Below are positions 1 to 12,537 of a DNA stretch of 64,000 nucleotides, in pieces. This DNA comes from Paramacrobiotus metropolitanus. Its lineage: Eukaryota > Tardigrada > Eutardigrada > Parachela > Macrobiotidae. The stretch spans positions 124,001-188,000 of the forward strand of contig NW_026570295.1 of NCBI RefSeq assembly GCF_019649055.1. Reading direction: 5' to 3'. Within the stretch, counting starts at the first letter, position 1, and every line of letters starts with the position of its first letter. The notes under the pieces were generated by a model, which saw only the letters and a list, made by a program, of their open reading frames with translations, did no database searches and was not told where the DNA came from. The position numbers and the translations under genes are program-made.

Positions 1-568
1 AGCTGCGAAAGTGTGAATAATAACGTAACCGCCCATGTAGAGGGTTGCTCATATTGCTCGGGAGCCCAGATAAGGGAGAGTAATATAAGGGGAGCCCATA
101 TAAGGCAGCATTCGAAGTATCAATATAAAGAAATAAAATACAAGAAATCTGTCCTGTAATTCAGAAAAACGAAAACAAAATACAGTCTATAAAATATTTG
201 AAAGTTAAAAAGAAACTCCAGTGTTTTACGTAATCCTCATTCAGAAAAAGGACTACCAAAAAAAGAAAGAAAAATTCTGACATCAAAAAGCTGAAATATA
301 ATCTGTAAAGAATAAAAAATATATTTTCCGTAAATATACTTGTTCGCAGCGACGGAGAACAAAACAAACTAACACGTATTTAAATTTCGTTTTTATGGAC
401 AGCAGTGTTTTTTGGGACTAATGCTGATTCTCACATATTTAAAAATTTAATTCGTATAAATAAATGAAGACAAAAACGAAATAACATTTGTTGCTTTCGT
501 TTTAAGCAGCTAATAGCGTGAAACACAACTTCCATGATGTGAAAAGCCGACAATTACACAGCACTGAC
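1..568. other. AT-rich non-coding, probably trehalase intron
   Basis: No further trehalase exon or other coding signal could be found here. The next 3' exon must lie beyond the left edge. The same applies to the stretch between the two visible exons (763-1462), which is AT-rich intron. Confidence 0.5.
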
Positions 569-1810
569 TTGTCAATAAGATGGGCGAAGTTGAGGATCAT
601 CCCCTTGGCCGTCTCCTTCATTCCCGACACCATCAGGCCCTGGATGATCCAGAAGGAGTCCCAATAGTACAGCTCCCGGAACCGCCCTCCCGGCACGATG
701 AAGGGGAAGGGCAGGGCGATGAGGGTGTGGCGATCGGGATGCAGGATCACATCTTTATTCACCTATGCACGCATAGCAAACCGAAATCAAAGACATCAAA
801 TTTACGGTCGAAAGGAACCGCCTGAATAATTAAAGCGCTGCACCGTACGTCAATAGCATCATCCCACCAGCGGACGCCGTCAGTGAGCAATCAAAATTAA
901 CAGTAACAGAGTAACTGAGCCTGTGATAATCTGCGGAATTTATTGTCTACCTTCTTTCTCTGTTTTCTAGTTTTTCTAAATTTCTGTAAAATTAGCAAAT
1001 AAAAATGCGCGTAAAATTAAACATAAAATCGGCAAAATTCGACTGAATTCCCAATAAACGGCCACACGCCAAAACCGATCAGAAATTAAAATTTTTATTT
1101 AAATAAAAAAAAAATCTGACCATTAAAGCAGCACAATCCAAGCAGCAATTAATTATTAATACGATAATTAAAAAAATAAATATTAAAAATACAGAAATAA
1201 ATCAACAAAAAATCAGACCAGGATCAACTGTAAACAATTTGGTTTCTTTGATCGAGCAACGATTATTAAAATCATTAAATAAAAGCCAAATCTTACGCAC
1301 ACAGTAAACAGCGAAAGTTGAAACAGATCGTTCTGTCATCGAAAGCAATTAAGAAACCGTCTCGTTAGACGGTTGCTGATCACACGCCTGGCTGATTCTT
1401 TTACACTGCAATCGCCCAGAAAAATTTACACATCTTCTCTACAAACTGTCCCCGTGCCTTACCATGCGGCCGAGCTCCTTCCACTTATTATGCACCCGAT
1501 GCGCGAACACCCGCAGCACCGGATCGACAATCCAGCTGGCAAAGGGGAAGCCCCCCTCGTCGGGGGTGGCGAAATCTCCAGGGACCACCTGGTCCAGATC
1601 GGCGCCCGCCGCCGCAAAGTACGTGTCGACAAAGTTGCGGATGTCGATCTGGTTGATGTTGGGCCACACGCCCAGCTTAGCGAACTCCTCCAACACCACC
1701 GCGGGATCGGAGAGCAACGGACGATCCACGTACGTCTTGGAATCGGTGAAGATACCGCTCATCTGCACGGTGTGCAGCAGCGGTCCGGTACAGAAGATCT
1801 CGCTCTCCAT
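569..1810 (-). CDS. TREH: Trehalase, 5' portion (two exons, gene leaves the window)
   Basis: Splits trehalose into two glucoses (GH37). Two exons are visible: 1463-1810, then 569-762. The first encodes the usual trehalase start around IFCTGPLLHTVQMSGIFTDS and TYVDRPLL, reading from an ATG at 1808-1810. It ends at a phase-0 donor (gtaagg). The second starts at a phase-0 acceptor and contains PGGRFRELYYWDSFW, the trehalase signature PGGRFxExYxWDxY with Phe for the last Tyr. It ends in phase 2 at gtcagt (563-568). The catalytic acids lie further downstream and outside the window. No secretion signal precedes the first exon; either an upstream signal-peptide exon was missed or the protein is cytosolic. 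Bases 1-568 would be intron. Family call is firm from the signature; the start is less so. Confidence 0.9.
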
Positions 1811-2583
1811 TTTCAGCGTCCAATCACGGGGTAATTAAATTTCGGATGGGAGGAATTATGTACGAATTGTGTCACAGAGAAGGCATAGATGGTCGACAAA
1901 ATAAGTGTCAAAGAAAACCGTAAACACTGTATAACAGTGAGTTGTGATCAGTTCTCCGTTGTAGAAGAAAGGAAACGATTACTGATTATATAAGTAATTT
2001 TTACATTGAATTTGACAAAGATGCGACTCAGAAAACCGTAAACAAGTATACAGCGTGTGGAGATTACGCAGATTCTATCACAGAAAATTGCCACGCTTGC
2101 ACGTATAAGGCTGCAAACAGCATCCAGATTTTTGGCGCTGATATTTTGGAAAATTCCTTCGTCGCTCCTTGTTTCTAAGCGTGGTGGCGTGGGGAGGCGA
2201 GGCTGCTACGCGGTGATGTAATAGCCGCAATGCTCAGTCGCAAATTTAAAATTACTTAACCGTACATGTGAATGTTGTCCCATTACACACCGCCATGGGG
2301 ATCGGTCGGGGGTGTTACGGTCCTGTTGAGTCTGCTTCGCTACTACCAAATGACCAACAACTGCCGGCCAGTGGCAGTGCCATACGGCATTTGCAGTTTT
2401 TTGCACCGTCACACGATGTTACTCAGCCATGTTAGCAAAATAACGAGCGAGTCTGCGGCTGCTATGATTTATTAGTGTTTTTTATGACTAGCCGTCAAAC
2501 AACTAGCGCTTTCGAATTTTTTTAATCAAAGTTTTCCAAGGTTTGAGGTGTTCTCAGTGTTCTGCGCCTGATAACCAATCATA
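1811..2583. other. Divergent intergenic spacer between trehalase and F-box copy 1
   Basis: Trehalase reads left and the F-box paralogue reads right, so this 770-bp stretch should hold both promoters. I see no clear TATA box, conserved motif or further exon. Only short open frames without recognisable similarity are present. Confidence 0.4.
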
Positions 2584-5154
2584 ATGGATGGGACTATCTA
2601 TAAACACAACACCGTCGACGTGCTAGATGCGGGATCACTGCGACACGGCCGCGTCGTAGTCGACGTGGCGAACGTACGGTTTGTTCGTGGATTTTCTCTG
2701 CCCCGATCAGCGCCGTCAGTTCTATCCCTTCCACCAGGTCTTTCTCTCGGACTACTGCCACTCCATGGACAATCGCGAACTACAATTGCTCTTGATACCA
2801 TCCATCGCGAGCAACCAGATGGCGGCGTTGAGGTTCTGGTGCGGGCAACCCCCTCACAACCCTTCACGTGGATACCAGCCAGCGTGATTTGGCCACAACC
2901 GGCCGTGCTCGAGGGCCTGCGCTGTACGGCCTTGGTGGAGTATTCCCGTCCGGGCATCGCTGGTGGGCAGCGGGAACTCGTCCCCACTGGGCGGCTGCGC
3001 ATTGCCGCCGGTGGTTGGCTGGATGAGCCACTGGACGATGACATGACGCAGGCGGAACTACACAAGCGCGAGGAGGCCCTCGGGCAGGTATGCGTCTCCC
3101 CGGGGCGGTTTGTTGTGCACCGGGTCCCCTTACCCAGCCGTCTGCGCACTATGGCTCCGCCAACGCTGCTGGCCGCCATGGAGACGCAACTGGAAAGCTG
3201 GAGCGGGTATCATCGGGCCGTCTGGACTGTTGTCCCAGCGGCGGTGGAAGGCGAATCTGTAGTGTGTGTGGAGAAATTGTGGCGGGATGGTAATAACGAG
3301 CCCCACGCGGTAAGACAATGGGTGGCGCATACAGTTTAAATTGTAAATGTGATCGATAATATTCGATATCTGTTGGTTTTACTATAATTCGATAAAAAAT
3401 TTACTATATCCACCAGAGCACAAAAAGGCTAATGGCCCTGCGGCATCAGTTCAATCGCAAATTCGCAATTAAAAATGATAATGCTTACTTCTGTAATCGT
3501 ACATGTTTTATTTAAATGGCCGGCTTTGGTTTTTGGGTGTCATCCGACGATTTGAAGTGGATTACTATATTGAGAGTATTTGAGAGCCTTATCTGGACCG
3601 AACAATTAACCAGGCGGTCACAAATTCACAGTTTATGGGTAAAGTTGCGGTATCCGACTTTCTAGGAATTTTTGCAATATTTCAGGTAAACATGCCGAGA
3701 TTGCTGCAGAGGTTATTCATAGCATCGCTGATGTGATCCACAGCTTGACCACCAGCGGTCTGCAGATCATCCCGCATCCCCCAATGACCAACACTTCCGC
3801 CGACATTGACGATCTCCCCTCTGAGCTGCTGTCCGAAACCTTCTCTTGCGTGGACAGCTTCCAACGGGTTCGATTGCGTCGCGTGTGCCGTGCCTGGGCG
3901 GACATCGTGGACGCGGCAGGCTTATCCAACACCCTCGTGATTCCCGGCGTCCTATCTAGATGCTACCATAGGGAGCGCCTACACGACCCCGAGTATACAC
4001 TGGTGGCGGTTATCTTTAAACGGCTGCGCAGAGGCACGTGCCGCCTCGTGCTCACCACTTGTCAAGGTGGATCGCCCGAGAAACTCCCGCATTTCCCAGA
4101 AATGGAAACTGTGCGCCCTGCTGGAGCACATGACACCCGCCATCGGGTGTCGGCTGCGCTCCCTCACCGTGGCATATGCGGGATGGGCGTGGAAGATGCG
4201 GGTAACAGAGGCGGTCACCGTGCACACGGACCGCCCATCCGAGATGCAGTGCTTCCTGAACTCCTGTCGGCGTCTGCCGTCTGAGTTGATCGTGTTAATG
4301 GGATTTACGGCGCAACTGGTGTGCCGCTTCCCAGAGTATCCGCCGATGGTGCTGGTGGTGCGAATTCCGCGGATGGTGCTGAAGAACGACGCGGATATTG
4401 AGTGCATTCTGTGGAATGCCCTGGAGACTGGGTTGCCGGCCGTGGACAGGGAGGAATTGTCGGAGACGTTCGGTCACTGGTTGGGCGTACCCATGGACTT
4501 CGTAAGGGTATTAGCAATTTCAGTTTACGGGCCAAAGTTTTTTTTCTTACGCAAACGGATTACAGAATCAAAATCAGCGAATTTTTCTGATTTAGAAGTG
4601 ACTTTTGAAAATCGGAAAAGGTCAAAACGAAATTCTGACTGCCGGTCGCTTACCCATGCGCAGCATGGGAATCACCTGATTATCATGACGCTGCCCAAGG
4701 TCAGTGAAGAAACCGATACACGTGGTGTGGTGTTATGCCATAGTTGTACCTGTCCCGTTTTGTTGGCTTGGTCGTGGGCCACGGCAGCACAGTACAGTAC
4801 CTCATGTTGTTTACTGGATTGCATTTTCAAGATAACTTTTTTTTCTTTTTAGTTCGTCGTTTCTCGAAGCAATTTACTGATGTCTTTTGGTTCTCGTCGA
4901 TAACTGTTACAATATTAATATCCGCAATTACAGATATTTACGCTGCAATTCTGGCTGTGGCAACTGTGCTATACAATATACTTCCGTTGTTTGTTTTTTA
5001 GATTTTGTGCGCGGTTCAAGGCTTAGATCCACACCCAACTTCGCCTAACCATGGTTTTCAATTCTCTTGCGGCGATATGAACCAAGTCAAGAAACTGCCC
5101 GTCATTCCTTCGTACTTTCTAATGAAAGTCATCTTTTCATTTCCTTTTGTGTAA
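2584..5154 (+). pseudogene. Tudor/Agenet-like + F-box protein, copy 1 (decayed paralogue)
   Basis: Paralogue of the intact gene at 6232-9395. Matching pieces are 2584-3309 (N-terminal module), about 3686-4501 (F-box and following region), 4664-4699 and 5002-5154 (C-terminal exon starting ILCAVQ). Lesions against copy 2: an extra base near 2674 moves the conserved CPDQRRQF stretch into another frame, and the frame returns near 2800-2820; the phase across the first intron does not match at the 3685 acceptor; another frame change lies near 4105, inside the region after the F-box. The segment 4502-4663 has GT and AG ends and is absent from copy 2; it is 162 nt without a stop, so it could be retained or spliced. 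The N-terminal frame stays open for 251 codons despite the first lesion. Most likely a pseudogene; a fast-evolving gene or assembly errors are alternatives. Confidence 0.65.
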
Positions 5155-6231
5155 TGCAATTTTCCGGTGAATCGACCTGTGGACAATTTGGTGACTACAT
5201 AATTCTTTGTTTTTACTGCAATTCCGGATGATTTACTCGTACATATATGGGTCATTGGGTTGCGTTTGTTGCCAACACTATATTTTATACTGTACAGTGT
5301 ATCTTTCGTTTTCTAATTTTTCGGACAATTAATTTTGTACATTTTGTCGTTCATTGATCTCCGGTTAGCGTTGATTTCTGCTGTGAAGGAGGGCGTTTAT
5401 CTGGTGATGCAATTATTCATTTTAGTTTTAATCTACGGAGAAGGATAGAAATTAAAATTGTCGATTTATTGGATTTTTTCAACATCGTTCGTAGAATATT
5501 CCGCATAGAAACAGAATAAATAAATAGCTGTCTACCGTAATAACTCTCACTACTCAGCTTACGCACCTTTTTGTTCCAAACCGGTGTAGAACTTTCTGGT
5601 ATCGATGTAAAATGTCTTCTGCATTTTATTTTTCCTTTTTATCAAGAATACACACGGATATTCTGTATACTAAAATTTTGAAAGAAACAAAGAATAGACA
5701 ACTTCAGCCTTCAGGAACATTTTCACAGCAAAATTGAACCACGCTGCTACACGAGGTGGCTGCCATGTGCGCACCAGCCGGAAGCGGATGTAAATCGTTT
5801 GTTTTAAAAGTTTCGGTTTATTTCTTCTACTTGCAGTACATTTTATAACTTAAAAGCAACAAAGTGTTTTGAGAAGTTCAGGGAAGACACTTCAAAATCC
5901 ACTGCCATTGCGATGTTTCGTGAATTTACAAACGATTCAAAATGCGCCTTCCGTGCAAATGGACCACCAGTGCGAGCTACAAACAAAGGCGCTCTTCGTG
6001 TCAGCGCGCCACCACGCTAGCTGACAAAAATTAGCCAGCTGCCGGCCGCAGGGCGGTTGCAGTCGTATTGTTGATTCATGTTTTTCGAATTTTGCACATC
6101 CAGTTCCGTTCTTTGCTTGTTTTGACTTGTGCAGTTTTGCTGCAACAGACTTTCGTAGCCATCTTTCAAGCCCTGTGATTTTCTGAGTGCGTTGTTACAT
6201 TTTAAAATTGATCTGTGCCTGAAAATCAGTC
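5155..6231. other. Intergenic spacer between the two F-box paralogues
   Basis: About 1.1 kb separates the stop of copy 1 from the ATG of copy 2. It should contain the copy 1 polyadenylation region and copy 2 promoter. I see no exon, repeat or clear motif. Confidence 0.4.
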
Positions 6232-9200
6232 ATGATCTTTGTGGATATCTACAAAGTGAACAGCGTCGACGTCGTGGACGCCACGGGATCATTCCGTCAC
6301 GGCCGCGTGGTGGACGTGGGTAACGACGGGCTCTTCATCGATTTTTTCTGCCCCGACCAACGCCGCCAATTCCATCCTTTCCGCGACGTCTTCCTCTCCG
6401 ACTGCTGCCGCGCCCTGCACCATCTGGGCGTCGAGGATCTCCATGCCGCCGATCCCGCCAGTCCCCAGCGCGCCGTCGAGGTCCTGGTGCGCGAGAACCC
6501 CTCGCGACCCTTCACCTGGGTCCCCGCCACCGTCCTCCCCCTCCAACCCCCCGCCCTTCACGAACTGCAGTCCACGGTCGTGGTGGAGTACGCCCACCCC
6601 GGAACGGAGGGTCTCCAGCGGGAGATCTTCCCGGGGGAGCAGCTGCGCATGACGTTGACCAACTGGCAGCAGGAACTGGCCGGGGATCATGAGCTGGTGG
6701 GGCATCGCGATGACGCGGAGCTGGGGCTGGTGTGCGTCCCCCCGGGGCGGTTTGTCGTGTACCGGGTGGCGTTGCCCAGCAGTCTGACCATCGCTCCGGC
6801 GGCGCTGTTGCCCGCCGTGGAGGCGCATCTCAAGTGGTACTTCGACGATTATTTCCGCGCGGAAGTGAATATTATGCCGGTGGCGGTGGAAGCCGGAGCG
6901 GTTGTGTGCCTGGAATTGTTGCCATTGGCTCGGTTTGACCGTCACAAGCACCTCACGGTATGATCACTGCAATTCATGGCCTTTCAGTATGGAATTCAGC
7001 CAATAAATAATAATCTGCTTCATTTGAAAAATGTTTTACGTACAATAAACTAAGTTAATTAACAAATATTTATCTGTTTCTGTTTACAGTTTACTTAGAA
7101 ATTTTAAGGACTTTTCAAGTATTTATTAAAAATTTTTTTCATTTTTAATGAAGTCACAAAAACAAATCTTTTTTTATTACGAATTATGAGTTTAATTTCC
7201 CTTGATTTTTGAATTATTAGATATATATTGAATATATTGAAATATATTTGAAATATATTTGAAATATATAAAAATATATTTGAAATATATTTGAAATATA
7301 TATTTGAAATATATTTGAAATATATTTGAATTATATTGAAATCCTCTCGTAAATTTATAAAATATTAAACTTGTAAGTTTCCAGTAACAATGCCAGTCAA
7401 TAATTTTCAATCAATAGTCAGTCAATGATATCAGTCACTAATTATTACTCTATTATGGCTTCAATTAATTTTGGTTTCCGACTGAATTATGTAAATGATG
7501 ACCAGCGGGTGCAACATACTTACCATTAGGTTGGTGACACACGGAATACTGTATGTCGAAAAAATAGTAGTGAAGTGGTTAGCACATCCAGTTTTTCACC
7601 TGTCATTATACCGGTGTGCAAACGACTTAAGTTGTTTAAAAATGAAATTAATTCTTAATAATATTTTTTTAGTGACCAGAATCGTTGATTAGATTTTCCG
7701 CAATCACTTGAGTCCTAAGATTTATTAACCATCGTTTTTTAATCAGTTAATAAAATTTACTGATATTGCATCAAATTATGTATGTTTAGTTTGTCTAATA
7801 TAATAGAGTATAATAATGGGGCGTACGATATTTCAGTTGAACCCGACGATATTCCTGCCGAAAATCATTCGCAACATTGCCACCAACAACCTGCAGATCA
7901 CCCCCAACCCCACCCCGACCGACGACACCTCCGCCGACATACGCGACCTCCCCACCGACCTGCTGACAGAGGTGTTCTCCTGTCTGAACAGCTTCGTCCA
8001 ATCCCGCACCCGCCGCGTATGCAGCGCCTGGGCGGACCTCCTGGACACGGCCTCCCTCGCCAACCACCTGATCCTGACCGACGCCCTATGCGCCCGCAAC
8101 CACGAGTACCCCCTGGTGGCGGTCGTCTACAAACTCCTGCGCCCGGACACCCGCAGCCTCCTGCTGACCAGCTACGACCCCCACGAGGTCGCCCCGACCC
8201 TTTTCCCGGATTTCCCGCGGATGCAGTTAATCGCCGGCATGCTGGAGTTCGCAGCGCCCACCGTGGGGTGCCGGCTGCGTTGCGTGACCATCGCCAATGT
8301 GGTGTGGGAGTGGCAGATCGTGGGGAATGTGCCGGCGGATGCGGTGTGCACCGCGCACACGGAGGACAGTGCCTCCGGGGTGCGGGTCTTCGCGGAGATG
8401 TGCCGGCGTCTCCCGTGCGAGGCGGTCAAGTTGGTGGGGTTTTCGGCGCAGCTGGTGTGTGGTTTTCTGGAGGTGCCCTGCCCACGGGTGGCGCTGGTGG
8501 TGGAGATTCCGCGAGCGGTGCTGAAAATCGACGCGGATCTGGAGTGCCGGGTGTGGAGTGCTCTGGAGGCCGGGTTGCCGGCGGTGGACGGGGAGGAATT
8601 GTCGGCGGCGGTCGGGCGCTGGTTTAATTATGTTAATGCGCATGGCGATCAGCGGGTTGTCATGGCACTGGCCAAGGTGAGTGCATTGTATAATAAAAAC
8701 AATAATAAAATAGTGGTATTGATAAAATTAATAAAAATAAATAATGATAGTAAAAATAAATGGTATAATAATTATTATTATCAGGTAATTAATTAATAAA
8801 AATTTAATTATAGCAGTTTTTTACTGTGCGCCACATTTTTCCGACACGTTGATGACTGAGAATGTTTTGCCGCAGTATGAACAATTTTGCCTTGTAAATA
8901 CGTCTGGGTTTTGGTGAATATTTCGGCGTCCCGATGACGTGTCCGAATACTTGTGGATTATATTTTTTTAAACGCAAAACAGTCACCCAGTTTCTTAGTT
9001 CTTATTGATATAGTGTTTTTAACCGCTCCGATGCCTAGCCGCAGTAGAAAACGTGAAGCACGGCAGATTAGGTTGGTTGTTTTGCTGCTTTTTATTTCTG
9101 CGACCACTTAGTTTTGCTTTATTCGTCTTCTTCCGTTTAAAAAGTTTGAACAGTTTTTCTGTGGGATCATGTTTATGTTGCCGTAATTACATACGGGAAA

Positions 9201-9395
9201 ATACTGGCTTTTACGATATGCTTTATTTTGTTGGTTCAGATTTTATGCGCCGTCCAAAGCCGAGATCCACGCCCAAATGCGAATTATCAGGGCACCCAGT
9301 TCTGTCGCAACATTAACGTCTACCAGATGAAGAAGTTGTCGGTCATCTCCTCGTACTTTGTTATGAATATCATTTTCTCTTTTCCCTTTGTATAA
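6232..9395 (+). CDS. Tudor/Agenet-like + F-box protein, copy 2 (intact, 573 aa)
   Basis: Three exons joined in phase 0: 6232-6957, 7837-8676, 9240-9395, giving 573 residues. Exon 1 (242 aa) has two blocks that resemble Tudor/Agenet-type barrels: GRVVDVGNDGLFIDFFCPDQ and later AVEVLVRENPS with FTWVPATVLPL and VVVEYAHPG. Exon 2 starts with an F-box near residues 270-315: DLPTDLLTEVFSCLNSF, then RTRRVCSAWADLL. F-boxes bind SKP1, so the likely role is substrate adaptor of an SCF ubiquitin ligase; what it recognises is unknown. The rest of exon 2 (about 190 aa) has no family I recognise. Exon 3 encodes a conserved tail, ILCAVQ...FSFPFV. F-box recognition is strong; the Tudor-like reading is inference from residue pattern. 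Confidence 0.75.
7205..7345. repeat. AT-rich 12-bp minisatellite in intron 1 of F-box copy 2
   Basis: A run of units close to TTTGAAATATAT repeats about ten times with small length changes. It sits in the 879-bp intron between the first two exons and is absent from copy 1. Confidence 0.8.
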
Positions 9396-9730
9396 CGTGC
9401 CTTTTCCGGATGGGTGTCTGTCGATAATAACTATTTTTTTGCGGGCCCACACGTTTGCCAACAATCTTACATTTTTTATAATTTTTTACGAGTATTTTTT
9501 TACATGTTCTCCTTTGTTGATCTCTTTTTACCTGTAAAGCGATGTGGATTTTGCAAGTGCTGTGAAGCAATGCTTTAATTTGCATGCGACATGATTTTCC
9601 GTTTGATTTGCGGATTTGACTCAGCAGAAATTAAAATTTGATATTCTCACCATTTTTAATGTTGGGAATTTTCTACACTGAAGAGCATTTATGACCGGTA
9701 TAACAGGCGCAACGTTAATTAACGAAGTTT

Positions 9731-11867
9731 TCATCCGGGAAACAACGGATTGTGCCTGTTTCTCGGCGCTTTGGGAAAGAATATCAGCGGTTTACTAGTG
9801 GTGGTGGTTGTGGTGGCCAACATGGAATCCGCCACTTGTCCGACACAATCGGAATCCCAGTCGACCTGGATGGGCGGCAGCGGCATGTAGGGGCTGAAGG
9901 GGAACAGCTGGGCGACGGTCTCGTTAATCGCCGGCACCGGCGGGTACAGGACGTTGTCCACGATGTGTAACACGCCGTTGTCGGCGTAGTAATCCGTTTC
10001 TAAGACTAGCGCTTGGTCGGGGCGGGCGCGATCCGTCAGGAGCGACGGAGCGCGGGACGGACTGAGGGAGGCCATGAAGGGCGAGGGACGGCTGTTGATG
10101 ATCCGCAGTACACCGTCTAGAATAAACAACAATAGGCGGTGCTTTTAGTATGGATTCCATGTGCTGAATAATTTTAGGCAGAATAACGATGTGGCATGTA
10201 CCAACATCTGTTTACCGTACGAGGTTGGTTTTGCTTTTAAAGTAGTAACATTTTACATATACTGAAATACAGTATAAGGCATTTATTGTGATGGGAATAA
10301 ATGTGGTTCTGATAACGGTGCCTCTGTACACATTATTGTACAGAAAGTCTGCAAATAATGCCCATTGTACCGGGATAAAAGTGTACATATACGCTATGCA
10401 TATTATGGTTACTATCTGCAGTTTCCGCACCTGCGGCTATCCGCGCTTGCAGGCTTCCGTAGCTGTTCAGTGTGGTCATTATGTCGCCGTCAGCCCAATC
10501 ATCCGTTACCAGTGTTCCGTTGGTTACCACCATATTCGTCAGTAATTCTGTTAAAGCATTAAAGCGTAAACACTGCTGCACCTCGTATATACTGTAGTAA
10601 TATGTATAGGTATAGCTACGTATATTGTACGCTAGCTTTTGTCCGTACACTTCCTGTGCAGTGTGCAGCGTTGTTATTTGTTACGTGCCTTGCATGGCAT
10701 TGGGCCAGCGCATCAATAGTGACATTCTCTCCAATCCAAAACGTTCCCATCCATCGTTATTTGCGGCAAACATTGTTACCGGACCATTACCTGTTTATGC
10801 AGCTTGGGTGAATAGTTATACAGCAAATATTCTCAATACAGTTATTTTTTTAATGAGCAGTACAAGTATCAAAACTCTGACAGTAATTCCTGATCACAGT
10901 AATTTATCACAGTAATTCCTAACCTCATAATGCTTTCTGCATGGTTCCGTATTATCACTACCAGTAGGCCCTAGTTAACATATTATTACCTCGTATTATT
11001 AGTAAAGCTTTGACAACTACATACATATTGGTGAAACTATAATTATACATATTGGTGACTTTTTTCAGTGCTAACAGACGCCTATGACCTACATGCTAAA
11101 TATTCCGGAAGTCCCGGTACTGTCTGGATGGCCTGGTGCAGGCGCGATAGCTGCGGCACTGACCGGATGACATCGAGGATACTGCGCTTCTTGCGCTCTT
11201 TCCCGTTGTAAATGTGGATGAAACCGCTGGGCATGGGGAAATCAAACTGGTCCTCCGTTTTATCCACCCTTTCCCCACTTTTCTACAACAATGTTATGAT
11301 GTTTAAGCGAAACATTGCAGCGCAGTCGAGCATAACGCGACGCTCACGTACCATCGTGTAGGAATGGAATTGTACATGGCAGAACGCGGTGATACGGCTG
11401 GACAGCTGTACGAGTAACAGCGACGGATCATTGGCATCCACAATGTACCGGGCATCCAGGAAATTCGACCTATTATTACATACAGCATATCTCGTGTTAC
11501 AAGGTTTCCTGTAATGATGAATAATTTAGGTTTATAAGATTACGGTTACCTGAGCAGTTTCCCGTAAAGATGCCGGTTAGCGGTGATATTGGCTGTACTT
11601 AAGGGTAAAAAGATTTGCTGTGCCGATGCTGTAGTTAACAACAAAATTATATTTTAACGATGAAGGTAAACGGCAATTATACGTTGTACACTTACCGGAC
11701 TTCAGAAGTTCTTGCATAAACTGACCGCTGTTTGGTTTAACGGTTCGGGCGGCGTTACATAACACTGATAACAGTATTCCGGCGTAGAGGAAAATGGCGA
11801 TAGTCCATCCAATACAGCGACGTATGGAGCAAACGCAGTAAGTATTCAGTAGTGTCATTGTTACCAT
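9731..11867 (-). CDS. Secreted fasciclin (FAS1) domain protein, 391 aa
   Basis: Seven exons in transcription order: 11696-11867, 11550-11592, 11352-11469, 11093-11282, 10685-10790, 10431-10591, 9731-10116. Phases agree at every join and the sum is 392 codons. The N-terminus has a hydrophobic segment (TIAIFLYAGILLSVLCNA) that reads as a signal peptide or anchor. The FAS1 fold is marked by SILDVIRSVPQLSRL, the H1 box NGPVTMFAANNDGWERFG, NMVVTNGTLVTDD, and the H2 box NGVLHIVDNVLYPP. A Thr run (TTTTTTSK) and a basic tail follow. FAS1 proteins are extracellular adhesion or matrix proteins. Two short exons (43 and 106 nt) would be easy to miss. The start could be the second Met (codon 4). Confidence 0.8.
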
Positions 11868-12537
11868 GAAAATAGAACTGTTAGAACACCATGCTGGTAA
11901 TGTTTAGTGGACAGTAGCAAAGCCCAGCGTGGCATAACTTGGATGAGCCAAATTATTCAAATTAGCCATCCAAGTGTGACACCATCGCATCATTAACGAA
12001 TGGTGTCAGTAGCCTGTTGATCGTAAACCTGGTTGAGCATTCGGCCAATAACAAGCCGTTTGTATTTTGTACGTACACGTATACATACCTTTTGCCTACC
12101 CCGCTTTAATAACCGCAATTAGTCTGCAGGATGCTTATGGGTAGTTAACTCCCATATAATGCAACCGAAAATATCTTTTTAAAAAATGTATCACAGCAGT
12201 TTTACTAATTTTTCATGTAACTATGGCATATGCGCAAAATCAAATACTGCTTCGGTTTTGTTCTTCTCTTCCATGTACGTGCACAGAAATCTAACTGTTT
12301 AGACAAGATACCTGTTGTGGATCTCCAGCAGTTGTACAAACATAAAGCAGAACTTAACGGGATGTAATGCGGGTATTGCGCTGAATCAGTTAAATTCCAA
12401 ATCCCTTCGCGTACTGTCCTGATCCCGCAATCCCATAATAAATGCCCATACAGCTGATGTTGCACTTTATTGACTTATTCCAGGTATTTCAAGTTTGTAA
12501 CCATACCATCCCAAATTAAATTCATCTTAGCACTGAC
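11868..12537. other. Divergent intergenic spacer, no feature seen
   Basis: The region between the FAS1 gene (leftward) and the chemoreceptor-like gene (rightward). An 86-codon open frame on the minus strand at 12205-12465 shows no family signal and no splice context, so I do not treat it as a gene. Confidence 0.4.

Noticed and set aside
1373-1838. Two open frames on the plus strand opposite trehalase
   Set aside because: Antisense shadows of the GC-rich trehalase exon.
7782-8627. Long Pro/Arg/Gly-rich plus-strand frame overlapping the F-box exon
   Set aside because: It is an alternative frame of the GC-rich F-box exon, with biased composition and no family pattern; the frame at 7837-8676 is conserved in copy 1 and has splice sites.
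9053-9239. Extra exon in F-box copy 2 before the C-terminal exon
   Set aside because: The stretch has stops in the required frame; direct splicing from 8676 to 9240 keeps phase 0. The matching part of copy 1 (4853-5001) is hydrophobic and open but ends in the acceptor TAG.
12205-12465. 86-codon minus-strand frame as a gene
   Set aside because: No domain, no splice context and no relative in the window.
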